DNA of 64,000 nt, from assembly GCA_964432565.1 (NCBI GenBank), contig CAYSOA010000002.1, forward strand, positions 89,765-153,764, written 5' to 3'. Positions within the stretch are counted from its first letter, which is position 1. Every line of letters starts with the position of its first letter. This document shows, one piece after another, positions 52,143-58,583 of this stretch. The notes under the pieces were generated by a model. It ran no database searches. It worked only from the letters and a program-made list of their open reading frames with translations, and was not told the DNA's origin. A program made the position numbers and the translations under genes. Origin of the DNA: CAIOHW01 sp964432565 (GTDB taxonomy: Bacteria > Bdellovibrionota > UBA1018).

Positions 52143-53063
52143 TCAGACTCCATCAACCCCCCAGAACCAGAGCTCCAACTCGCGGGCCGCCAGAAGCTCG
52201 CGTGTGGATGGGTCGAACCCCAGGGCCAGACAGAGAGGCTCGACCACTGATTCGCCTGGCAACGCGCCAAAGACGGACTCGAGCTGATGCGAAGTACCCA
52301 TGATCTCGGCTTCCGGGTGAATGGAGAGCGCCCAGCGCCCGATCATGCGAATCGCCTCCGGGGTCCCACCCCACTCGTGAAGCTGAAACCCCAGATCGAT
52401 GCCTTTCCCAAATGCGCCATACCCGACGAGTCGATCCTGCCCGTCCAGCACTCGTGCCCAGCGCGTGTGGCGATGAAGAACCATCTCATCCGCCTCACCC
52501 GCCGATAGCAGTACGCCGCCCGAACGCATCCGCGATTCACTCATCGCTCGAAAAACCTCCCCCGAGAATCCCTCTTCGATCCGTAGGAAGGCCGGCGACC
52601 GATCGGCAAGGGAGACCAGGCCAGCCAAGGGCGCCCGCATCTGGCGCCCCAAAGGCAAAAACCCCAGCCGGCGATAAAGGGGCGAGTCCTGTCCCCAGAG
52701 GACACAGGCTTGCGCACCGGCACCACGTGCGTGTTCTACGAGCAGGCCCACCAGGCGAGAAGCCAGGCCCTGGCCCCGATGACGCGAATCAGTGACGACC
52801 CCTCCGATACGAACGATCGTGATTGATGCGCCATCCGCTCCCAGCATCCACTGCCCCGGAAGAGCTCCAGCCGCTGCACAGAGATGCCCGTCCTCCGAAA
52901 AGGCCCCCAACCAGAGAGCACGGTTGGAGGTCCATGACGGGAAATCATCAAAAAAGCTGTCTCCTTCGCCCACCTGAAAACAGGAATTCAAGAGGGCCTC
53001 GACCCGTGAGGAATCAATCGGCTGAATCTTCAGCGAGGGGCTTTCGGTTTCAGGGGCGCTCAT
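52143..53063 (-). CDS. GNAT-family N-acetyltransferase
   Basis: A 306-residue protein whose N-terminal half is a GNAT domain: the acetyl-CoA loop RHRGQGLASRLV (about 95-106) and VLWGQDSPLYRRLGFLP are typical. The C-terminal half (about 155-306) continues with sequence like a second, degenerate acyltransferase fold, an arrangement seen in Eis-like proteins. Substrate unknown. It lies 26 bases downstream of the AEC gene start and diverges from the RAMA-like gene. Confidence 0.85.
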   Translation of the reverse strand: MSAPETESPSLKIQPIDSSRVEALLNSCFQVGEGDSFFDDFPSWTSNRALWLGAFSEDGHLCAAAGALPGQWMLGADGASITIVRIGGVVTDSRHRGQGLASRLVGLLVEHARGAGAQACVLWGQDSPLYRRLGFLPLGRQMRAPLAGLVSLADRSPAFLRIEEGFSGEVFRAMSESRMRSGGVLLSAGEADEMVLHRHTRWARVLDGQDRLVGYGAFGKGIDLGFQLHEWGGTPEAIRMIGRWALSIHPEAEIMGTSHQLESVFGALPGESVVEPLCLALGFDPSTRELLAARELELWFWGVDGV

Positions 53064-53177
53064 TGCATCACCAGTATGGCCGGATTCTGGGACTGCGTCA
53101 CTTCAGACAATTTCACCCGGCAGCTCAGGATCGGGCAACATTTGCCGATAGGCACTTTGGTAGGAGGAACCCTTGGA

Positions 53178-53468
53178 ATGTCCAAAAAGCACAAGTTCGA
53201 CCTGACGGCTCTCGTTCACCGCGATTACCTGAAAAATGGCGAAACTCTCTTCTTTGTCAGCGACCCCGCCCGCACCTGCGTGGTGACCAAACAGCCCAAT
53301 GGGGAGTACAAGGTGGTCGCCGAGGGTGAAACCCAGACGATCCATGCCTTTGCCCAGCGCTGTCTCGGAACAGAGCCCCCGGATCATGCGTCAAAATGGT
53401 TTCGCACCGAAGCGGGAAAGACCCTCTACGAGCTCTGGCACGCCGAGGATTACGCCGAGGCGGCCTGA
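53178..53468 (+). CDS. Stand-alone RAMA-like domain protein, 96 residues
   Basis: A short soluble protein that seems to consist of one domain. Its order of features, DLTALVHRDYLKNGETLFF, a strand with VVTKQPNGEYKVVAEG, an Ala-containing helix with CLG, then a W-F-(T)EAGKTLYELW end, matches RAMA domains, small modules usually attached to restriction-modification enzymes and predicted to bind DNA or modified bases. No methylase or nuclease lies nearby. The ATG at 53178 is preceded by TAGGAGG ten bases away, a better start than the upstream frame at 53076. It ends with a strong terminator 66 bases on, so it is a single-gene unit. Confidence 0.65.
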   Translation: MSKKHKFDLTALVHRDYLKNGETLFFVSDPARTCVVTKQPNGEYKVVAEGETQTIHAFAQRCLGTEPPDHASKWFRTEAGKTLYELWHAEDYAEAA

Positions 53469-53533
53469 TTGAGTTCAGCGATTCCCGCCGGATGAGCCGG
53501 CTGGGAACATCCTGAAAAACAGAGAAATTTCAC

Positions 53534-53581
53534 GAGGCAGCAGCTCTGGAAGAGATCCGGAGATGCTGCCTCATTTTTTTT
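53534..53581 (+). terminator. Strong rho-independent terminator after the RAMA-like gene
   Basis: Stem GAGGCAGCA (53534-53542) pairs perfectly with TGCTGCCTC (53564-53572), and an inner stem CTCTGG (53544-53549) pairs with CCGGAG (53557-53562). Eight T residues follow at 53574-53581. It isolates the flagellin region from upstream transcription. Confidence 0.92.
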
Positions 53582-53582
53582 C

Positions 53583-53609
53583 TCAAGGAATCCAACCGTC
53601 CGCCGATCA
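53583..53609 (+). promoter_or_regulatory. Candidate sigma28 (FliA) promoter of flagellin 1
   Basis: TCAAGGAA (53583-53590), 11 bases, GCCGATCA (53602-53609). The -10 differs from the enterobacterial FliA consensus GCCGATAA in one base; the -35 is a weaker match to TAAAGTTT. It lies directly after the terminator and about 100 bases before the flagellin 1 ATG. No equally good copy was found upstream of flagellins 2 or 3. Confidence 0.5.
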
Positions 53610-53712
53610 GTTCTGTGGAAGCTGAGACAGGAGTTTCGGCGGACGAAAGTGAAGAGGCTACGGATGGCCGGCCACGAAAGTGGACAAATGACCTTCATGG
53701 AGGAAGGTTGTC

Positions 53713-54558
53713 ATGGGACTGAGAATCAACACGAACGTGCCCTCGCTGACCGCACAGCGAAATCTCCGCACGAATCGTGCAGCCCTGGATCGCAACTTGG
53801 AACGCCTGAGCTCCGGATCCCGGATCAATCGCGCCGGTGATGACGCCGCGGGCCTGGCCATCTCTGAGACCCTCCGAGCTCAAATTCGAGGAATTTCGCA
53901 GGCCGAACGCAATGCGCAAGACGGCATCTCGATGGTGCAGGTCGCGGAAGGCGCCCTTTCAGAAGTGGCCAACCTTTTGATTCGCATGCGTGAGCTCGCC
54001 GTGCAGGCCTCATCGGATACCGTCGGTCCAAACGAACGGCGCTTCCTGGACGTCGAATACCAGCAGGCGATGCAGGAAATCGATCGCATCGCCAACAGCA
54101 CCGAGTACAACGGCGTGAAGCTGCTCAACGGCACGGCCCCGGTTTTCGAAATCCAGATCGGAACCCGAAACGATCCCACTATTGACCGCGTCCGGCTTTT
54201 CGACTCGGCCGCCACCGACTCGAATCCGATCGCACTCGGCATCAACCTGACGAGCATGGCCGACAAGGTCGGCGCCCAGAACAGCCTCTCGTCGCTGGAT
54301 GGCGCCCTCGCGCAGGTCAACCGCGTTCGCGCCGAGTTCGGGGCCGTTCAGAATCGGCTTCAGTCGGTAATCAGCAACATCATGATCAGCCGCGAGAATC
54401 TCGCGACCGCAAACAGCCGGATCCGCGACACGGATCTGGCGGAGGAGGTCAGCGACCTCACCAAGAACCAGATCCTCATGCAGGCTGGCGTCTCGGTGCT
54501 GTCGCAGGCGAACTCCGCACTGAAGAGCACCTTGAGCCTACTCGGAGGGAATGCATAA
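53713..54558 (+). CDS. Flagellin 1
   Basis: Structural subunit of the flagellar filament, 281 residues. Only the conserved N-terminal (MGLRINTNVPSLTAQRNL onwards) and C-terminal (NSRIRDTDLAEEVSDLTKNQIL) coiled-coil D0/D1 parts are present, with a very short centre, so the variable surface domains are absent. It keeps RMRELAVQASSDT, the D1 region that corresponds to the TLR5-contacting helix in enterobacteria. The C-terminus ends LLGGNA, unlike the LLG of the other two copies. GGAGGAAGG lies just before the ATG. It is the most divergent of the three flagellin genes. Confidence 0.96.
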   Translation: MGLRINTNVPSLTAQRNLRTNRAALDRNLERLSSGSRINRAGDDAAGLAISETLRAQIRGISQAERNAQDGISMVQVAEGALSEVANLLIRMRELAVQASSDTVGPNERRFLDVEYQQAMQEIDRIANSTEYNGVKLLNGTAPVFEIQIGTRNDPTIDRVRLFDSAATDSNPIALGINLTSMADKVGAQNSLSSLDGALAQVNRVRAEFGAVQNRLQSVISNIMISRENLATANSRIRDTDLAEEVSDLTKNQILMQAGVSVLSQANSALKSTLSLLGGNA

Positions 54559-54900
54559 GGCCGCAGGTGAACGCAGTGTTTGAGAAAAGTTTTTTGCCCG
54601 AAGCAAAGGCCATCGCCTGAGCTTGTTTCCTGGAACCGGGATCGGGGCCCGCACGTGAATGCCTGGATGGCGGAAGCATGCGGGCCCACCCCGAATCAGC
54701 GCGAGATCGCGCACGGGTTGGGCACTGAGAAGTTTGGGATCCCCCAGGGTCCGCGGAATGGTCTGCGGTGCTCGCGGAGGAACCGAAAGGCATGACGTGC
54801 GGGAACACGTCGCGCCGTAAAAAACCAGCAGGATGCTGTCGTCGACCATCGATGGTTGGCGGGAACAAGGAGGAGCCAGTTATGACCACGGGAGGCTGAG
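54559..54900 (+). other. Flagellin 1-flagellin 2 spacer with several palindromes
   Basis: A 342-base region with no convincing gene. It holds a perfect 9-base inverted repeat, GGGCCCGCA (54645-54653) with TGCGGGCCC (54679-54687), the near-palindrome GCGCGAGATCGCGC (54699-54712), the hairpin GACGTG/CACGTC (54794-54811), and the 12-base palindrome ACCATCGATGGT (54845-54856), and ends with a mini-ORF before flagellin 2. No T-run terminator follows flagellin 1 and no clear sigma28 or sigma54 promoter was found. Read-through from flagellin 1 or a promoter of unknown type could drive flagellin 2. Confidence 0.5.
54882..54899 (+). CDS. Five-codon leader ORF (MTTGG) before flagellin 2
   Basis: ATG ACC ACG GGA GGC TGA, with AAGGAGG (54867-54873) eight bases upstream. 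The stop ends one base before the flagellin 2 ATG, and the codons GGA GGC double as the Shine-Dalgarno of flagellin 2. Flagellin 3 has the same arrangement. Ribosomes that translate the leader would pass over the flagellin ribosome-binding site and stop beside its start, so coupling or attenuation is possible. Expression is not shown by sequence alone. Confidence 0.4.
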   Translation: MTTGG

Positions 54901-55734
54901 ATGGGACTTCGAATTTCTACCAATACCAGTTCGATCAATGCATTGCGGACCTTGGCGGTCACTCGCCAGAATCTCGACAAATCGCTCGAGAAGCTCGCAA
55001 GCGGATCAAGAATCAACCACGCCGGCGACGATGCCGCAGGGCTTGCGATCTCAGAGAACCTGAGGGCGCAGATTCGTGGAATCCGGCAGGCCAAGCGCAA
55101 CGCGCAGGACGGCATTTCGCTGATTCAGGTCAGCGAGGGCGGCCTGAACGAAATCGCCAACATGCTGATTCGAATGCGGGAGCTGGCGATCCAGGCGGCC
55201 TCCGACACGATCGGCAACAATGAGCGGCAGTTTGCGGACCGCGAATTCCAGTCGCTGAAGCAGGAGATCGATCGAATCGCGAACTCCACCAACTTCAACG
55301 GCACCCCCCTCCTGAATGGAAGGGCAGGAGTGTTCGAGGTTCAGGTGGGAATCCAGAACAATCCGATTCTGGACCGGGTGGTCTACAACGGAGAACGCGC
55401 CGATACGACCGTCGAGGCCTTGAACCTAGCCGGAGAATCGGTGTCGACCAAGGCTGGAGCGCAGATGGGACTGTCGGTGATCGACGACTCGTTGAATCGA
55501 GTGAACTCGATTCGAGCGGATCTCGGTGCGATCCAGAACCGCATCCAGTCGACGATTCAGAACCTGTCGATCACGGACGAAAATCTCTCGGCCGCCAACA
55601 GTCGAATTCGCGACACGGACATGGCCGAAGAGGTCTCTGAGATGACGAAGAACAACATCCTGATGCAGGCGGGCATATCGGTGCTCGGACAGGCCAATGC
55701 CATGAATCAGAATGCCCTGAAACTGCTGGGCTGA
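54901..55734 (+). CDS. Flagellin 2
   Basis: Filament subunit of 277 residues, again with D0/D1 coiled-coil regions and hardly any central domain. It opens MGLRISTNTSSINALRTL and ends NALKLLG. It is much closer to flagellin 3 than to flagellin 1, for example in AQIRGIRQAKRNAQDGISLIQ and the GGLNE segment. Shine-Dalgarno GGAGG lies inside the leader ORF just upstream. Likely one of several co-assembled filament proteins. Confidence 0.96.
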   Translation: MGLRISTNTSSINALRTLAVTRQNLDKSLEKLASGSRINHAGDDAAGLAISENLRAQIRGIRQAKRNAQDGISLIQVSEGGLNEIANMLIRMRELAIQAASDTIGNNERQFADREFQSLKQEIDRIANSTNFNGTPLLNGRAGVFEVQVGIQNNPILDRVVYNGERADTTVEALNLAGESVSTKAGAQMGLSVIDDSLNRVNSIRADLGAIQNRIQSTIQNLSITDENLSAANSRIRDTDMAEEVSEMTKNNILMQAGISVLGQANAMNQNALKLLG

Positions 55735-55842
55735 GGCGGGAGTTAGAGAATCGGCTGCGCGGTGTTCGGGTAAACAGAGTGCAGGCCGCCCCCCGGACCT
55801 CCCCTTGATCGGGGCAGGTTCGGGGGTTGGGAAGACCAGACT

Positions 55843-55867
55843 TCAATCGGAAATGGGTTCCGATTGA
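55843..55867. repeat. Perfect 10-base inverted repeat upstream of flagellin 3
   Basis: TCAATCGGAA (55843-55852), loop ATGGG, TTCCGATTGA (55858-55867). No T-run follows. It lies about 80 bases before the flagellin 3 start, in a 214-base spacer that also contains CCCC-TTGATC-GGGG near 55801. It could be an mRNA hairpin in the flagellin 3 leader, a processing site or an operator. Confidence 0.6.
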
Positions 55868-55932
55868 TCCAACCAGGCATGGATGCCGCCGCTCCCAAGG
55901 AAAGGAGCGGGTCATCACGGAGGAAGACGCTC

Positions 55933-55947
55933 ATGTACGGAGGCTAG
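55933..55947 (+). CDS. Four-codon leader ORF (MYGG) before flagellin 3
   Basis: ATG TAC GGA GGC TAG, with GGAGG (55919-55923) nine bases upstream. The stop ends one base before the flagellin 3 ATG, and GGA GGC again forms the flagellin Shine-Dalgarno. The parallel with the MTTGG leader of flagellin 2 makes chance less likely, though recent duplication of the region would also explain it. Confidence 0.4.
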   Translation: MYGG

Positions 55948-55948
55948 T

Positions 55949-56782
55949 ATGGGATTGCGGATTAATACGAACGTTACGGCATTGAACTCACTTCGACAGA
56001 TGAACTCGACCCGGATGGGTCTGGACAAGGCCCTCGAAAGATTGGCCAGTGGCTCCCGAATCAATCACGCAGGTGATGACGCCGCCGGACTGGCGATTTC
56101 GGAGAACCTTCGGGCGCAGATTCGCGGGCTTCGCCAGGCCAAGCGAAACGCCCAAGACGGAATCTCGTTGATTCAGGTCAGCGAAGGGGGCTTGAACGAG
56201 GTGGGGAACATCCTGATTCGAATGCGCGAGCTGGCAATCCAGGCCGCATCGGACACGATTGGGGACAACGAACGCGGATTCACGGATCGTGAGTTTCAAT
56301 CCCTGAAGCAGGAAATCGATCGAATCTCGAACATCACGAACTTCAACGGCACTCCGCTATTGAACGGTAAGGCGGGAATCCTGGAGTTTCAGGTTGGCAC
56401 ACAGAACAACCCTCTTCTCGACCGCATCTCGTACAATGGCGAGCGGGCCGATGCGTCGGTCGAGTCCTTGAAACTCGGGGGTGAGTCGGTCGCATCCAAG
56501 CCGGGGGCGCAGATGACCCTTGAGGTATTGGATGAGGCACTGAACCGGGTGAACTCGATTCGAGCCGATCTCGGGGCCATCCAGAACCGGATGCAGTCGA
56601 CGATTCAGAACCTGTCCATCAGCGACGAGAACCTCTCGGCGGCAAACAGCCGAATTCGGGATGCCGACATGGCAGAGGAAGCCTCCGAGCTGACCAAGCA
56701 GAACATCCTGATGCAGGCGGGTGTCTCGGTCCTGTCGCAGGCCAACACCGGTGCGCAGATGGCACTCAAGCTGCTGGGATGA
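55949..56782 (+). CDS. Flagellin 3
   Basis: Filament subunit of 277 residues beginning MGLRINTNVTALNSLRQM and ending ALKLLG. D0/D1 only, like its neighbours. The ATG at 55949 is chosen from the flagellin N-terminus and the GGAGG just upstream; the frame is open 22 codons earlier, but this part does not look like flagellin. The next gene, an SDR-like protein, begins 18 bases after the stop and is probably on the same mRNA. Confidence 0.96.
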   Translation: MGLRINTNVTALNSLRQMNSTRMGLDKALERLASGSRINHAGDDAAGLAISENLRAQIRGLRQAKRNAQDGISLIQVSEGGLNEVGNILIRMRELAIQAASDTIGDNERGFTDREFQSLKQEIDRISNITNFNGTPLLNGKAGILEFQVGTQNNPLLDRISYNGERADASVESLKLGGESVASKPGAQMTLEVLDEALNRVNSIRADLGAIQNRMQSTIQNLSISDENLSAANSRIRDADMAEEASELTKQNILMQAGVSVLSQANTGAQMALKLLG

Positions 56783-56800
56783 GGATCGTAGGGTGATCGC

Positions 56801-57664
56801 ATGAGTCGAAAAACGGTACTGATTGTCGGAGGAAGTGGGTTCGTGGGAACCCATCTCGCAAGCCGATTGCGGGATGAGTGCAAGGTTTTCACGACCCATT
56901 TTCGCCGACCCCAGCGGATCTCGGGAGTCACCTCGATTCCGATGGCCGCGGGAAAGCAGGACTGGATCAAGGCAGTGGGACTGACGATCCAGCCGGATGT
57001 CATCGTGTACCTCGCGGGTGCGAGGCCGAATGCCCCGACCGCGGAAATCGAGCTACTGCACTCGTCTGCTCCGGTAGCGATTCTGGGAACCCTATCGATG
57101 CTGGGACCCAAGTTCATCTACCTCTCTCCCGATGTGGTCTTCGACGGAGAACGAGGGGATTACAGTCCTGGCGAGAGCCCCGTTCCAAACGGCACACTGG
57201 GAAGAGCAACGCTGGCCGCCGAAAATGGAGTAAGGGTGCGGGCGCTCCACTTTGCGATCATCCGTTCGGCGCCGGTTTTCGGAGTGGGGCCAGTCAGGAA
57301 CCCTTCGGTCACCGATCGATGGATTCGGGCGCTCTCTTCGGGAGGGATGCTGGAGCTCGATGATGAGGATCGGCGCAGCTACTCAGCGATTCATACGCTG
57401 ATCGATCTGCTGGCAAGAGCCAGCGTCGATGATTCGATGCAGGGAATCTTCCACCACGGCGGAAAAGAATCCTGCACGGAGTTCGAGCTGGCCACGCGGA
57501 TCGCCGAGAGACTGGGTCTGCCGGGCGAGAGGATTCGTCCCATGAAAAAGTCGGACGGAAGTTCTCCCCGCAACTATTCGCTGACGGGGTTAGAGATTGA
57601 GCCCCTGCTCCTGGAGCAAGGCCTTGATCTGCTCCAGAAGCAGCTGCTGGCCGCCCGATCGTGA
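56801..57664 (+). CDS. RmlD-like NAD(P)-binding protein lacking the catalytic Tyr-Lys pair
   Basis: Extended-SDR fold of 287 residues that resembles dTDP-4-dehydrorhamnose reductase. The cofactor loop is intact (VLIVGGSGFVGTHLASRL, 6-23), and SPDVVFDGERGDYSPGESP matches the RmlD segment with the conserved Ser/Thr. The following YGRTKLAGE-type motif reads LGRATLAAE (133-141), so the Tyr and Lys of the YxxxK pair are Leu and Thr. Normal catalysis seems lost; cofactor or sugar-nucleotide binding may remain. It is placed 18 bases after flagellin 3, AGGGTG being the nearest Shine-Dalgarno. Flagellin glycosylation or assembly control is a possible role. The 3' end overlaps the opposing gene by 75 bases. 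Confidence 0.8.
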   Translation: MSRKTVLIVGGSGFVGTHLASRLRDECKVFTTHFRRPQRISGVTSIPMAAGKQDWIKAVGLTIQPDVIVYLAGARPNAPTAEIELLHSSAPVAILGTLSMLGPKFIYLSPDVVFDGERGDYSPGESPVPNGTLGRATLAAENGVRVRALHFAIIRSAPVFGVGPVRNPSVTDRWIRALSSGGMLELDDEDRRSYSAIHTLIDLLARASVDDSMQGIFHHGGKESCTEFELATRIAERLGLPGERIRPMKKSDGSSPRNYSLTGLEIEPLLLEQGLDLLQKQLLAARS

Positions 57665-58255
57665 CTTACCCATGTCGCGAGTCGCCCGAACGAACTCGGT
57701 GAAATAGAAACGAGCGATCTGGGCAGCCTCGACCTTCTCTCCCTGGTACGTCCATGAAACGTCCCCAAAGGGGCCGACCTGAGCCAGAATTTCGTGCGCC
57801 GGCGCGCTCGTGGTCGTCGCGGCACCGGCGATCGACTGGCCGCCGACAGCCAGCGTACTGCGCTGATGCTGCGAGAAAGACAGCTGGATCACGCCGTGAG
57901 CCCCATTGGACGCCACAAGCTTGACCTGGTTGCGGTAGATCATGAAGTCGGCCGCAGTCTGCGCGACACTGTAAACCTTGATCTCCTGAAAGCGAGACCC
58001 GGCCTCCGAGTACCCATTGAAGATGCGACAGTATTCCGTGAACTGCTCGCGAAGCTGCGTCAAAAAATCGATGGTCGACTCTTCGATCCGCTGCTGGGGA
58101 TCCACTCCACCCGATGCGGCCTGTAGCAATCGATCTGCCTCAGGATTTTGTTCTCCACGAGCGAGGCTATGGATCCACGAAAAATCCCCGCTGGAATTGA
58201 CTCCTGCCGAAACCGACGCGGACAGCTCCGGCCATTGGTCTCTGAAATTTGCCAT
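57590..58255 (-). CDS. Protein of unknown function next to the flagellin cluster
   Basis: A 221-residue soluble protein, start ATG at 58255 behind GAGG. I recognise no domain. The N-terminal third is helical and acidic (ESTIDFLTQLREQFTEYCRIFNGY), the middle has strands (YSVAQTAADFMIYRNQVKLVAS, HGVIQLSFSQH), and the C-terminus is a Gln/Leu-rich helix (QQLLLEQIKALLQEQGLNL). No signal peptide or membrane segment. Its end overlaps the SDR-like gene tail-to-tail by 75 bases, longer than any other overlap here. The only good promoter element seen lies about 210 bases upstream. Confidence 0.65.
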   Translation of the reverse strand: MANFRDQWPELSASVSAGVNSSGDFSWIHSLARGEQNPEADRLLQAASGGVDPQQRIEESTIDFLTQLREQFTEYCRIFNGYSEAGSRFQEIKVYSVAQTAADFMIYRNQVKLVASNGAHGVIQLSFSQHQRSTLAVGGQSIAGAATTTSAPAHEILAQVGPFGDVSWTYQGEKVEAAQIARFYFTEFVRATRDMGKSRSGGQQLLLEQIKALLQEQGLNL

Positions 58256-58583
58256 AGTCCTCGCCCCCCGATAGCGATCCAGAGAAGTAGAAAACCTCCG
58301 GGCAGCGAAGTCAAATGGAACCCAGAATCTAATAAGTGGGCGCCGTGTGGCAGCTTCAGGCTTCCCGGAACGATGCCGGGCATGCACACCACTGCCAGTG
58401 ACAGCCCCCTGGGTCATTGACTGTCGGGTCCACATGAAAGATCGCGGCCCAGAGGCAGAAACCAGTATAGCAAATTCCCCATCCTGAAACCGATTCGACC
58501 AAAAAATTTTTCAGGAGACCTGCCACGCTCGTCCGCCCCAGGACGCCCTCCAGAATGCGCAGGCTTTACACGCCCTTATTCCG
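58256..58583. other. Divergent spacer before the RomR-like gene
   Basis: A 328-base region without a supportable gene. It contains CCCGG-AACGAT-GCCGGG near 58361-58380, an extended -10 element for the minus-strand gene, and CAGGAGACCTGCC at 58512-58524 on the plus strand. That last string looks like a cobalamin-riboswitch B12 box, but the rest of the riboswitch core could not be found. If the minus-strand promoter is real, the 57590-58255 gene has a leader of about 200 bases. Confidence 0.45.
58464..58472 (-). promoter_or_regulatory. Extended -10 promoter element for the 57590-58255 gene
   Basis: On the minus strand the sequence reads TGCTATACT, matching the extended -10 form TGnTATAAT with one change. 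No good -35 is seen at the usual distance, which is expected for extended -10 promoters. Confidence 0.4.

Noticed and set aside
53649..53840. 63-codon open frame overlapping the start of flagellin 1
   Set aside because: It is out of frame with flagellin, has no Shine-Dalgarno for its ATGs, and unlike the leaders of flagellins 2 and 3 it has no stop at the flagellin start.
54580..54795. 71-codon open frame between flagellins 1 and 2
   Set aside because: It starts with TTG, has no Shine-Dalgarno, and its Pro/Arg/Asn-rich translation does not look like a protein; the region is better explained by palindromes.
58512..58524. CAGGAGACCTGCC, an exact-looking B12 box 60 bases before the RomR-like gene
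   Set aside because: The remaining cobalamin-riboswitch core (GGGAA, GGTGxxAxTCC, GCxGxCCCGCxACTG) could not be found in the preceding 200 bases, and CAGG-AGA-CCTG is itself a simple hairpin. A covariance-model search for RF00174 would settle it.
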